Below, one piece after another: positions 7,030-16,889 of a DNA stretch of 21,362 nucleotides. A program made the position numbers and the translations under genes. The notes beneath the pieces are model-generated. The model saw only the letters and a program-made list of their open reading frames with translations, was not told the origin of the DNA and searched no databases. Location: contig BFEA01000116.1 of assembly GCA_003427395.1 (NCBI GenBank), forward strand, positions 1,091,938-1,113,299. The letters run 5' to 3'. Source of the stretch: Chara braunii. Its lineage: Eukaryota; Streptophyta; Charophyceae; Charales; Characeae. Each line of letters starts with the position of its first letter. Within the stretch, counting starts at the first letter, position 1.

Positions 7030-7095
7030 ATCATAGGTTGTTATGTTCATCTGGTACTACAAGATTCAAAATCAGGCTTCAGCCACTGGCCAATG
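7030..7095 (-). repeat. SINE-like element, partial inverted copy
   Basis: TTATGTTCATCTG at 7040 is the reverse complement of the copy 1 tail, followed by the inverted box-B-like word and GGCTTCAGCCACTGGCC. It faces the 3' end of copy 1 across about 40 bp. Confidence 0.5.
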
Positions 7096-7191
7096 CTCAG
7101 GGCGTCCGCCCTCCTGTCAGACACCCTCCCTCAGCACAGTCCCTCACACCCCAGACTGGCCAATGCTCCCTGCTGATACCTCCACCAGACT

Positions 7192-7395
7192 GGCCAATGC
7201 TGCGTCCTGATGCCTTCCCTGCCTACACCTGGCTGGTATGGCCCACCTACAGGTTGGGTGCAACCCCAACATGTTTTCTTGTGAACACGGATGTGGCTGA
7301 GGGTACACCCATCTCACTGTTGATAAATAGGCCAAGCCTGAGTGTGAATCCTGAAGTATCAGATGAGGCTGAGTTTGAATCCTGTAGAATCATAA
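7192..7395 (+). repeat. SINE-like element, copy 2
   Basis: CCAATGCTGCGTCCTGATGC, TGGCCCACCTACAGGTTGGG, GTGAACACGGATGTGGCTGA and GGGTACACCCAT match copies 1 and 3. Two successive box-B-like words follow (GAGTGTGAATCC and GAGTTTGAATCC, each before a xAGAATCA/AGTATCAGATG word), which suggests an internal tail duplication. Confidence 0.55.
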
Positions 7396-7424
7396 GCCAG
7401 TTCTATGATTGTAGGTTATTATGT

Positions 7425-7640
7425 TCATCTGAATCTACAGAATTTGAACTCAGGCTCCAGAGCGACTATGTTCATCTGAGTCCACAGAATTCAAACTCCG
7501 GCCTGTTTAGTGACATGGGTGTACCCTTCAGCCACATCCATGTTCACAAGAGAACATATGGGGGCTGCACACGACCTGTAGGTGGGCCGTACAAGCCAGG
7601 GTTCAGCAGGGAATGTGTCAGGACCAAGCATTGGGCACCC
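7425..7640 (-). repeat. SINE-like element, copy 3, inverted
   Basis: The reverse complement aligns with copy 2 over about 125 bp, including TGGCCCACCTACAGG-like and GGATGTGGCTGAAGGGTACA words, at high but imperfect identity. Two inverted TTCAAA/TTTGAA box-B-like words with ATGTTCATCTGA tails follow at 7428-7500. Copies 2 and 3 form a large inverted repeat that would fold as RNA. Confidence 0.6.
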
Positions 7641-7735
7641 GGTGTGAAGCTTTGGGTCACGTCCTACACTGCTTTCCTTGTCGGAGTGACTAAAATGCGG
7701 AAAAGGGCCTGGAAAGTGCCAATGGGGGTGTGCCA

Positions 7736-8104
7736 ATGATTTTTGAAAAAATTGAGTGCGTGGAGTTTCACGTCCGAACTGGGGGAGAAGGGTGCAGCGC
7801 TACCAGGAGCGCTGCGCCCCATATCGACATCGCGTTTTCACGGCGAGAGCTGGTACCTTCCGGAGGTTGGCCCACTGTGGTACACGGCGATACTTGGATG
7901 GTAGCTGTGTGGGATGCGGGTGGTTGTGCCTCAACGACGGTGGTACGTTTCTACCTTCTCTACCGCTGCGTGAGGAGAGGGACGTGCGATGAGACGGGGA
8001 GGAGTGGGTTTGGTGCTGCTTTCGTTTCCCTGGGAATATTGCCCTTAGGTCTGTTCTTGGTGAAAATTCTAATGGCGGGCTACGAAAGATGGCGGATCGA
8101 GTAG
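7736..8104 (+). CDS. Unrecognised small open frame (weak)
   Basis: A 122-codon frame from the ATG at 7736 to a TAG at 8102. The product is not recognised. The C-terminal third has one hydrophobic stretch (FVSLGILPLGLFLVKILMA) that could span a membrane. There is no good start context and the frame begins at the edge of the SINE-like repeats. The region is GC-richer than the sequence after it, which would also fit the promoter and 5' UTR of a gene starting at 8117. I favour that reading over a separate gene. Confidence 0.15.
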   Translation: MIFEKIECVEFHVRTGGEGCSATRSAAPHIDIAFSRRELVPSGGWPTVVHGDTWMVAVWDAGGCASTTVVRFYLLYRCVRRGTCDETGRSGFGAAFVSLGILPLGLFLVKILMAGYERWRIE

Positions 8105-8116
8105 GTTTCTGCCGCC

Positions 8117-8201
8117 ATGGATGTTCTTTTTCCCTCCAGACTGCCAGCGAGGGGTCGTCGACGGGCTCGGCGGTTGGGGCTCGCTACGTGGCTGTGTTGT
8201 G
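8117..8201 (+). CDS. Candidate first exon (ATG in strong context, GT donor)
   Basis: The ATG at 8117 sits in GCCGCCATGG, an excellent initiation context. It opens an Arg-rich reading (28 residues, RLPARGRRRARRLGLATWL inside), ending at a consensus donor G|GTAAGT (exon end 8201). A good acceptor, TTGGTTGCAG|T, lies at 9654/9655. Joining them gives only 38 codons before TAA at 9684-9686. It could be an upstream ORF in a 5' leader, a non-coding transcript, or chance. The N-terminal Arg/Leu/Ala bias is reminiscent of organelle transit peptides, but nothing longer supports that. Confidence 0.25.
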
Positions 8202-9654
8202 GTAAGTGTTGGCCACAGTCCGACAATCTTCATCGTTCAGCTTTTTGGTTAGATGTGATGCAGGTCACGAGCAGCTGAGATGCTTTTGAAGCCAATGAAG
8301 GAGGAGGTGGAGGTTGGGAGAGAGAAAGAACATGACGTGCGGGGGGGGGGGGAATTAGGGTTGGTGAGGAATTATGTAGATTGTCCGCTGATGGTTGAGG
8401 TGCTAATTTCCTTCTGATTACAAGCCTATAAAATCCTTCCTGAGTGTTTATTTTTCTGTCGCAAAAAAATGATCTGGATTTTTCTGACGGTGATGCATTC
8501 TGATGCTGGCATGACTGGGAATTTTTTCCAGAGGTTGTTTTTGAATGATTTCGTTTTTACGATTGTGCGTTGTTTAAAATCTGATTCATGAGATCTTAGG
8601 TGTTTTCTGGATGTAATTGATCCCTAATCTGAAATTCGCTTTTTCTGATTCTGAGCAAGATCCCTAATCTCAAATTCGTATTTTCTTAGCAGGATTTTTT
8701 ATCTTAAATTCGTATTTTCTGAGCAAGATTCCTAATTTGAATTCGTAATCTGAGTTTTTGCTCTAATCCTTATGAATGATTACTCATATTTGAATTACAA
8801 AGGGTTACAAATTGATTTTCTCAAAGTGGAATTCATGTCCTACATTTATCAATCTTTGATCTAATTCTAAATCTGACGTAGTTTTTCATATTTGTGCAGA
8901 TAAGTTTTTTTTTTTTTTTTAATTTGATATTTCATGTCACTTGTTTGAAGGATTTTTAAAAAACTGGTTACAATTGAGTCTCAAGTTGTGATATTGTAGG
9001 ATTTGGGCTCATAGGTGCTGATTGAATTATCTCCCTCAGGATTGGAGCCCCTCCTTGCGAGGGTTACACAAGGTGAGAGGTGTGATCCTTGAGAGGGTAG
9101 GGGCGATATTGTGGGTTTTGTTCTCCTTTGGGTCAAACTTATCTGGGTCGGATCAGCCACGGCAGTTGGGAGGGAGGACAAGGGGTCATGCTGTTTTTAT
9201 CAGCAAGATGAGAGGTCGAGAGGTGTTCTACTTGGAGGGGGTGGGACACGAGGAAAGGGGGATCTTCAACTTTGCGGGGGCATGCTCTAGGGGGTATTGC
9301 ATGCTGCTGAGGGAGCAGGAGTAAATTAGGGGGCTGTTCTGAACTGGGGCTGGAAGGTGAGGGGGCGCCTTCCAGCGGAGGGAGCGAAAGGACAAGAGAT
9401 TGTTTTTTTGGGGGGGAGGAGTAAGCCGCTCGATTTCTTGTAAGTTCTTTTACATCCAGCTGAGATGTGAATAGGCGCAGGAATTTTCATGGGGAAAGTA
9501 GTTCCCTCCCGTCCTCTCTCTCCCTGTGGGAATAATAGGTGTTGGATGCATTTTTAGGTTATAATTCTTGCGTGTGTATCTTTGTTTTTTTAATTCTTTT
9601 TTATTTTTGACGTTTCAACTGGAAAAATCGTCATAATTTTTGTGTTGGTTGCAG
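8202..9654 (+). other. Candidate intron
   Basis: T-rich, GT at the left end (GTAAGT) and TTGCAG at the right end after a T-rich tract, as in plant introns. It includes a G12 run (8341-8352), a minisatellite (8620-8763) and a G-rich stretch at 9030-9420 with a 100-codon frame (9022-9324) that I do not recognise. The G-rich part is atypical for an intron and may be a separate repeat insertion. Confidence 0.25.
8620..8763. repeat. 34-40 bp minisatellite, four units
   Basis: ATCCCTAATCT-AAATTCG-TTTTCTGAGCAAG starts at 8620, 8660, 8694 and 8728, with spacings of 40, 34 and 34 bp and moderate divergence. Confidence 0.8.
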
Positions 9655-9685
9655 TGGATTGTGCTTGCGGTGATGGTTGGAGATA

Positions 9686-9904
9686 ATGCGCTCTGCGGCG
9701 AAGGGGCTAGCCAGTAGGGCGGAAATAGGGTACACTAGCGATGGAGATAGTGACTCTACTACCTCAATAAGTCTTGCCGTAGTAAGGTTGAAAAGGTTTT
9801 TGTTAGATGTTTGCAGTCTGTGCTTGAAAGGGTGGATGATCGAAATTACAGCCATGGCGACGATTGATGGTTTGTCTGGTATCTGTGGATGTCTTTGGTC
9901 CTAG
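9686..9904 (+). CDS. Unrecognised small open frame in candidate second exon
   Basis: 72 codons from the ATG at 9686 to the TAG at 9902. The product is not recognised. The middle (EIGYTSDGDSDSTTSISLAV) reads like a soluble Ser/Asp-rich segment. The ATG overlaps the stop of the spliced upstream frame (TAATG, 9684-9688). A possible internal donor GTA|GTAAGG at 9782 would cut it short. It ends just where the 519-bp repeats begin. Coding status is doubtful. Confidence 0.2.
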   Translation: MRSAAKGLASRAEIGYTSDGDSDSTTSISLAVVRLKRFLLDVCSLCLKGWMIEITAMATIDGLSGICGCLWS

Positions 9905-9907
9905 TGG

Positions 9908-11191
9908 TTTTGCGAATGGACGAGGTCAAACGACACTGGTCGGTGTTGGGGCTTGGTCGCTTTGCCCTGTAGCCCGAGCGGTATGGGAACATGAGACCTG
10001 GTAGAGAGATCTGGGAAATTGTCGAGGGTGGAAAGCACGCTAGTGTCTATTGGTGAACTGATACTTAATCGACGCTGGCCGGAGCCGGGGTGGGTCGCTT
10101 TGCCCTGTAACTTAGCAGGTGGGGGGATTTCTGGGGTGGGTCGTGCCACTCTGTAACCTAGCAGTTGGGGGTGGGAGGCCTGGTAGAAATTGGGTATCGG
10201 GGCATAGGAGAGAGACGGATAGGGTTGAGCTGCTGATAGTCGCCAAAGGTAGGTGGTTTTCGGTCCGAATGTTTCCATGATCAAATCTTAGAAAATCGTG
10301 GTCTTACGAATGATTTGTGATTTTGGGGACCCCTAGCAACTCATTTTAGGAGGCTTCATTACTATTATACTCAGTGATCTGCGACTATCCGATGCAAGAA
10401 TGACACTAGCCGGTACTAGGGTGTTGCCTTGTAACCTGTTGATGCAGGAGTGTGAGGCCTGGTAGAGAGATTTGGGAATGCTTTGGGGTGGGCATTTCAA
10501 GGGACAACTAAGGGTTACTGCTAGGACAACGCTGGTCGGAGCTGGGGTGAGTCGTGTTGCCCTGTATCCCGAGCGGGTGGGGTTGTGAGACCTGGAAGAG
10601 CTCGGTAGGGAGTAAGACAGTGTTGGAGACTTTTTGAAGGATTTGCTAGGGATTCCGAGGGTTTTGAGCATTTATACGACCTTTGTGATGACGATTTTTG
10701 CTTTTAAAACTCCTCTTCAACAAATAGGCTAATGATTGCTCATGATCTTATTCTTCAGACAAAGTCGGGCTGAAGTCTCGGTATCTTAAAATTGTTTTAC
10801 TGTATATGCTCTAAAAAAAAATAAAAAAATGATTTAGGATTCTGGGGACTTCTAGCAACTCGCTTTAGGCTGTTTGATACTGGTACATTCATGGATCTGC
10901 GCTTGTTCGATGTCAGAACGGCGTTGGCTGGTGTTGGGGTGTTTCCCTGTAACCTACTGACTGCAGGAGCGTGAGGCCTGGTAAAGAGATCTGGGGATGC
11001 TTTGGGGTGAGCATTCCAAGGGACAACCAAGGGTTGATGTTGGGACGACGCTGGTCGGAGTTGGGGTGAGTCGTGTTGCTCTTGAACCTAACCGAGTGGG
11101 AGTGTGAGGCCTGGGAGAGCCCGACATAAAATAAGACAGTGTTGGATAGTTTTAGAGAGTTTTGTTTGGGAGTCTAGGGGTACTGAGCATT
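9908..11191. repeat. Diverged tandem repeats, 519-bp higher-order period
   Basis: Units at about 10310-10671 and 10829-11191 align along their length with a constant 519-bp offset: GAGGCCT at 10454 and 10973, ACGCTGGTCGGA at 10529 and 11048, GATTTxxGATTxTGGGGAC at 10312 and 10831. Each has two related halves (GGTCGGxGxTGGGGTG...CCTGTAxCC...GAGGCCTGG), so a shorter subunit of roughly 125 bp was duplicated first. An older third unit covers 9908-10280 with the same words. Open frames on the minus strand repeat the same peptide words and are repeat-derived. The family is not recognised. Confidence 0.7.
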
Positions 11192-12112
11192 TGAAAAGAG
11201 GTCAGTAGTCTCGTAAATTTTTTCAATAGCTTTCAATAATTATCAGATTGATTCTCAGCCGAAGTCGGGTAATGGCCCCGATATCTCAAGTGACTTATGT
11301 AACTCTACATGGGACGTCGGGCCCGATTCCCGACACGTGTTGCTCCCCACGAATAGACTGGAGCATTTGTCTCAAAAAAAAAAAACAAAAAAAAAACGTC
11401 CGAACTGAAATCTCCCTTGCAGCTCCAATAATGGTGCGATGAGAAATGGCTGAAAACAACAGAAGGAGACAAACCCGAGCGCAACGACTATCTTATCCAA
11501 AAAGTACCTTCGAACTTCGTTACGTGCACGGCGATGTTTTTTTCCCGGTCAGAAAGGTGGGGGCGTGTATGTCGGATCTCGGCTATGGACAAGGGTCCAA
11601 CAACGTAACTCGTAGAGATAGGAGTCGAAATCAAATGGGCGCAATCTAGCTGCTTTCTCTACGACATCCGCTTCAACACTTTCGTTCAATGACAGTCAGA
11701 ACACAAAGTACAAGGCTAACACGGTGCAACAGTCAACCACGAAATAACAATCAACTCACTAAAGAGAAGCAAAATAGATAAGGGAGGGAAAATCGTATCG
11801 ATAATCCCAAACGGTTACCCCGAATAAATGAACTCATAATATTGTGTCTCATAGGGGAATTGATAGGAACGACCAATTTGAGTTAGGCTTCCTTCACATG
11901 TCACTCGCATACACGTGTCCGAGTCCTATCCTCATTATACAGGAAAGGGCATGAGTAGGGATGATCGTGAAGTTGTGGTTCAGAGAATCCGTCAGTGTAG
12001 GTCCGCATAATCCTCTGCCGACCGCTTCACACGCATTCACCGTTCACAAACAGATCGACTTTTTCCCCATCTGCTCTATCGATCATTCATGCAAAAGAAA
12101 TCAAATAATATG
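11192..12112. other. No recognisable gene
   Basis: Includes an A-rich run with C interruptions at 11371-11397 after a GATTCCCGACACGTG word that only loosely recalls a box B, so an old SINE 3' end is possible. Short frames (such as 67 codons from 11446) show no recognisable motif. Confidence 0.4.
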
Positions 12113-12364
12113 ACGTTGTTGAGTGCATCAGCTCCCGCCTTTCTACAAAGGTGAGGGTATTCTCGACCACATCACACACTGAGGGAACTCGGTCAGAGCG
12201 GCATGACGACAATGTGACCACATCCATCTCGGCGGTTCGTGGGATTCCTTCGACGTTGTCCCCGAGTCTTTTTTTAGTTTTCTGTTTAAAACTCCTCCAC
12301 GACGTGGCTGGGAGGGTTCTTTTTTTTTTACGAAAAAGGCGGGAGCCAATGCACTCAACAACGT
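12113..12364. mobile_element. MITE-like element with 30-bp terminal inverted repeats
   Basis: 12113-12142 (ACGTTGTTGAGTGCAT, two variable bases, GCTCCCGCCTTT) and the reverse complement of 12335-12364 match at 28 of 30 positions. The total length is 252 bp. The interior has no transposase. No clear target duplication is visible beyond the ACGT ends. Long inverted termini and small size fit a non-autonomous DNA transposon; superfamily unknown. Frames crossing it on the minus strand (12087-12404) encode nothing recognisable. Confidence 0.7.
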
Positions 12365-14865
12365 GACTTTCACACCCAATGTTTTTCGGAAAGGGGAGGA
12401 TCATCTAAAAAGCTACTGGACGAGTTTAGGAAAAAGTTCTCGTATGACAGATACATTTCATTTAAAAGAAGAGAAAAATATTGTGAGAACAATTATTCAA
12501 CTCGCACGTAATGTTCACACAGCAGATCGACCTATCATACGTAAGCAAACGATTAACCTACAAAAGACTCTAAAATATAAATAAAGAACAAAAAACTTAT
12601 GTCATTCCATACACAGAGAACCGTCAATTTGCGTGAAAAAACATAAATCAATACATAATGAAGGAGGAGGGGAAAAAAAAATATACTTATGTTTTTAAAA
12701 TGTCAGCGCCCTACGTTTTTTATGCAAGGGGGTGTGTGTAGCACGAAGAGAGCTAAAAACCATATAACCTACAACAAATAACTAACAACATTAATCCATA
12801 CAATCGCAAAGTGTCAAAGATACTCATTCATCCAAGCAACCATCGAAAGATAGCAAACGAGCACTTAACATATTTATCATGCACAGAGAGAAAATAACAT
12901 TCACACAATCATTCTGAAAAACTCTCAAATACATGGTTTTGCACAGAATGAATATTGTATCACATGATTCCACATGCATCCACGCTTTCAAAAAAATTAT
13001 GCCCTGCGCGATTGACATTGAAAGCGAGAAGTCATTGCAGAAGGTCACACATAGCATCTTCCAAAAGTTACATAAACAATTATACACGCTCGTCCATAAA
13101 GCATTTNTANANAANCATTAAAAAAAAAAAAAAAAAAAAAAAAAAGGAGGAAAAAAAATACCTACAGGCATGCGATTGAGGCGAAAAGATTGACGTCTTA
13201 CTTTACAACTTTACTCAAAGAGATAGACAGGAAACAAAAAACACTGATTTTTTTTTTTTCTATCAATTGTGGCCTCTGGTCAGCCAACCAAATAATCGTT
13301 GTCTCTTACCCTGCTTAAGCATTGTCGATCCCCATCGCAACGCACTCGGCGCAAACCCCAGTGATTGTCACCTCATCAGCTTAACTTCGATGCCGATCTG
13401 CTAAAATTCTGCTTGCCTTCACAGTGATTCGGCGCGCGATTACACCAAGTTGTAGCAAACCCGTTAGGAATTCCGACTTGCTTATCACCACCGCTATCTA
13501 GCAAATACTCCAATAAAGTTGTAAAATGCACGAGAGAGAAAAAAAAAGCAGAAGGGGCGCGTTTACAGAAACTATAGTTGCAAATAAAGAGTTAGAGGGG
13601 ATGATGATCAGGGGGAGACACGAAAAAATGAGGAAAATAAACAAAGTAAATGGCAGGAAGGTCATGTTGATGTTGCAAAAGGGACCATAACGAATCATAT
13701 TTCGGAGTGGAGAAATCAAGGTCTCTTTATATATTGTCGTTAGACTTCTACAATCTTTTGGGGTGTCGAGTGCATCCGTCCCTCAGGGAGATCCTCCCAA
13801 CAGTGTCAAGCAAGATTTAACAGGACTTATAATCAAGCGGTGCTTTCATAGCACGTCAGTCATACCTCTCGCAAACCCTTACCACATGATAGGGTCATAC
13901 GAGGTACAACTTACCTCCACATGTGGGAGTTGACATCATCCTGTAAGTGGGCGTATCCCGATCGAGCTATTAAACCATGCGTGGAAGTTTATCGGGTGCA
14001 ATTGAAGAGGTGGCACGACCAAGGGCGTTTCTCGTTCATTGTAGCATAGGGTGCACGTGTGTTTAACGCCATAATCGAACCCGTACGGGAAACCGTCGTT
14101 TGGGGTGTTGATCTCTCAAGCGCGATTCCTTGTCTGTCGACTAGGACGGTCAATCTAACCACGTGATACACGTATAAAAAGAACAAGTTTAAACCTCATA
14201 CTCAAATCGCGCCTAGTTTCTTTTCAATTCAACTCATAACTCTTCGGTACATGAGTAAGTAGACATCTCGTGCAAGTCTTTCAATAAATAGTTTAGTGAC
14301 GCAGATCTCATAATATTAACCAACTATGCATGAATACGTAAGCAGTCGTAATGATAGCGTACTATGTGGTGTTCATAACCATGCGACCCGTTCTGAAATG
14401 TGAGATCGCATTCAACGCTCAGGTGTCGGTTGACACTCATCCTGAGGTGTTTTTCTTCGATGCTAGACAATTGCGAATGAGATTGCGTATTCTACCCTCT
14501 TCTGCACACTGCACAACGAAGCGATGGACAAACTACGACCTTTTGTGGTCACGGAATGCCCCTGGTTTGTAGGAGGCGGCCCCACCTTCAGAGGCATTGA
14601 AACATATCAAAGGGTTTGACTTTAACGGTTGTCACAGACCTCAACGTCCAACTATAAAACTTAAAGTTAACAAGCAACTCAAGAAGTTTTTTTTTTTCCC
14701 AACTCAACCTTGAATAAACTTGAAAATAAAGGGACCTGCAACACGACACAGACAAGTTCTCAAGACTGCATTTAAGTGTATGGAGGATAAACCCCATATC
14801 ACAACTTACCTTAACCTCTATCAACTAAGTCTATATCCATTTTTTGACAACCACATAAATTGATT
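12365..14865. other. No recognisable gene; AT-rich with an N-marked A tract
   Basis: About 2.5 kb without a convincing frame. Ns at 13107-13115 border an A run of about 25 (13121-13145), likely an assembly ambiguity at a homopolymer. A T run lies at 13249-13259. CTGATGAG on the minus strand at 13372-13379 lacks the rest of a hammerhead. Frames of 60-87 codons look random. Confidence 0.5.
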
Positions 14866-14873
14866 AAAAAATT

Positions 14874-15245
14874 AACAACACTTTCTCTATAGAAAATGGC
14901 GAACCACAATTTATATAAAGATAAATATGAAATCCAGAATAAAATTTAACTTTACAAAGTGAAATTTTGTCAAACTTCATGAATAAGCAAAACTTTTAGT
15001 AGCACTTCCCATACAGAAATAAGCTACATAGATTTATACTAAGTCATATATGAAGTCGATCAAAACTTTGACTTCTTATAAGGACAAATTTTAACTAACT
15101 CTTTGGATTTGTAAAAAGTTCGGCAACACTTCCGCTGATAAAAATAACTTTTCAAAAATTATACAAGCCCAAATACAGAAAGTGAAAGACAAACTGTACT
15201 TGAGACCAACTTTTGACTTTCACTTTATAATCATGATAAGAGTAA
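14874..15245. repeat. Old tandem repeat, about 124-bp period
   Basis: AACAACACTTTCTCTATAGAAAA (in part) at 14874, AGTAGCACTTCCCATACAGA near 14999 and CGGCAACACTTCCGCTGATA near 15121 are spaced about 125 and 123 bp. Each is preceded by AAAACTTTT-like or GTAAAAAGTT-like words. Units are strongly diverged. Confidence 0.45.
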
Positions 15246-15529
15246 GTCCTCAAGGCATGACCTTGTGAGCGAACACTAAATCTGGTTCTTAGTGTGTCAG
15301 TTTTATCTTCATCCTAAGCTACCAAAAACTATCATCCTATTGCTCCAACACATGGCGAACATCTAAAGCAACTACCTATCAAAAGACATAAATCGAAAGC
15401 AACTCACAAGCAGAGCACATACGAGCAAGGTAAGTACTCTCACAAAGTCTTCCAAGTTGATTTCTCATAGTANTTAGTTAATCCCTCGGTTGATTAACCC
15501 TTTATCCTAATCTTACATATGTCATTGTG

Positions 15530-16292
15530 CTAGACCATTCTTCTTAAAACAATGTCTAGTACGCCTNAATTATACACAAACAAAGGGCACAACTACTTCT
15601 CTCTTCCTTATGCATGCCACTAGATCATTCTTCTTACAGACAATCTCAACCTTACCTATANTTTTTTAAATAACCAAGTTTTAAGTACTTTTCAACATTT
15701 GTCTTTGATATGGGTGTGAGACGAAATCATTCTGTTTATAAACTACTACGTTCAGTCTGCTCAGCCTACTTTCAAATATACTATTGACTTTAATCTTATT
15801 ATTGGTGATATGGCTTAAGGTAGACTATTTTGCTTAGAAGCAATCTCTAAATGTTTGTTCACATACAATAATAGATAAAATAAATAGTTTCAATGTATAT
15901 TTGATTTGCACGTAGTGTATAACTTCAGGCTAAATTATTATTTTTATAAACAATATTTATTATGCCACTTGAATTCTCCTCATAATAAATAAACAACTAA
16001 GTCATTTTACTTATAAACAATAATCATCATATNTTAAAGTCATAGAAAAACATAAACTTTGACCACTGTGTTCAAAACAATGTTCAACATTGATCGAAAA
16101 CTTCAAAAGAAAACAAGTTGACTAAGTCATTCTGCTTATAAACAATGTTTGGCCTCACCAAATCTTACAGACGAGCCCCCACCCCCTCCAAAAGAACACA
16201 GTGACCATACCATTTTGCTTATAAACAATCTTTCATCATTTAAAAACTAATCAAACAACCCATAACCATTTTACTTATAAATAATGTATAGA
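15530..16292. repeat. Array of degenerate CATTCTGCTTATAAACAAT motifs
   Basis: Variants of CATTYTRCTTATAAACAAT occur near 15536, 15626, 15729, 15825, 16004, 16127, 16211 and 16266, often after a GACYAAGTC- or ACCA-like word. Spacing varies (about 55-180 bp). This looks like a decayed minisatellite or satellite. There is no coding content and there are single N bases. Confidence 0.5.
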
Positions 16293-16429
16293 TTTTGGTT
16301 CAAGTTGACCCTGTCAAAAACATGCAAAATCACATTCCTCTCACATTTTCTCAATGTCATCCTTCTTAGTTTGACTTAAAACAACATAGTAAAGTTTATG
16401 CTTGCGTTTATTTCACTTAGTTTAGTTAG

Positions 16430-16880
16430 GTTATGAAAAAGCTATTATTTTCATAGCCCATAGGGAATGCATCATACACAATGATAATTTGTTTTNAACA
16501 TTGAGGTTATTGGTCATTTAAATGTCGTGCATTTTCAAGGAGAGGTTTGAAGGGGAGCACAAAGTGGTTGTCGTCGCTATTCTAAGGACCTTCTGGGATT
16601 CGCAGACCACAGGGAATGAGATGCATTATACACCACGACGTTATTTTTCAATACTGAGGTACCGATCCTTTGAATGACATATATTTTCAATGAGGAATTC
16701 AAAGAGAGGAACGAAGTGGTTATCTATGTCATTTTGTGAAACCTATTATGTTAGCAGCCTGTAGAGGGTGCATTGTACATAATGATTAGTTTCTTCAATA
16801 TTGGGGCTAACAGTGCTATGAAAGGCTTGCATTTTCAAGAGAGGTTTGAAGAGTGACACGAAGTGGTTGTTGAGCAGAGG
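16430..16880. repeat. Tandem repeat, about 150-bp period, three units
   Basis: ACAAAGTGGTTG at 16559, ACGAAGTGGTTA at 16711 and ACGAAGTGGTTG at 16858 are spaced 152 and 147 bp. Within each unit the order is GGGAATGCATxATACACAAT-like, TTTTCAATATTGAGG-like, GCATTTTCAAGGAGAGGTTT-like, then the AAGTGGTT word. Each unit differs by many substitutions. Confidence 0.7.
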
Positions 16881-16889
16881 AGAGGTAAA

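Noticed and set aside
9022-9324. 100-codon plus-strand frame in the candidate intron
   Set aside because: No recognisable motif; a G-rich stretch with few stops by composition.
11371-11397. A-rich run as a sure SINE tail
   Set aside because: The upstream box-B-like word is too poor and no target duplication is visible.
12087-12404. 105-codon minus-strand frame
   Set aside because: Spans the whole MITE-like element including both inverted ends; not an independent gene.
13372-13379. CTGATGAG on the minus strand, a possible third hammerhead
   Set aside because: It is followed by a weak GTGA/TCAC hairpin and then TGGGG; there is no GAAA core and no stem I or III partner.
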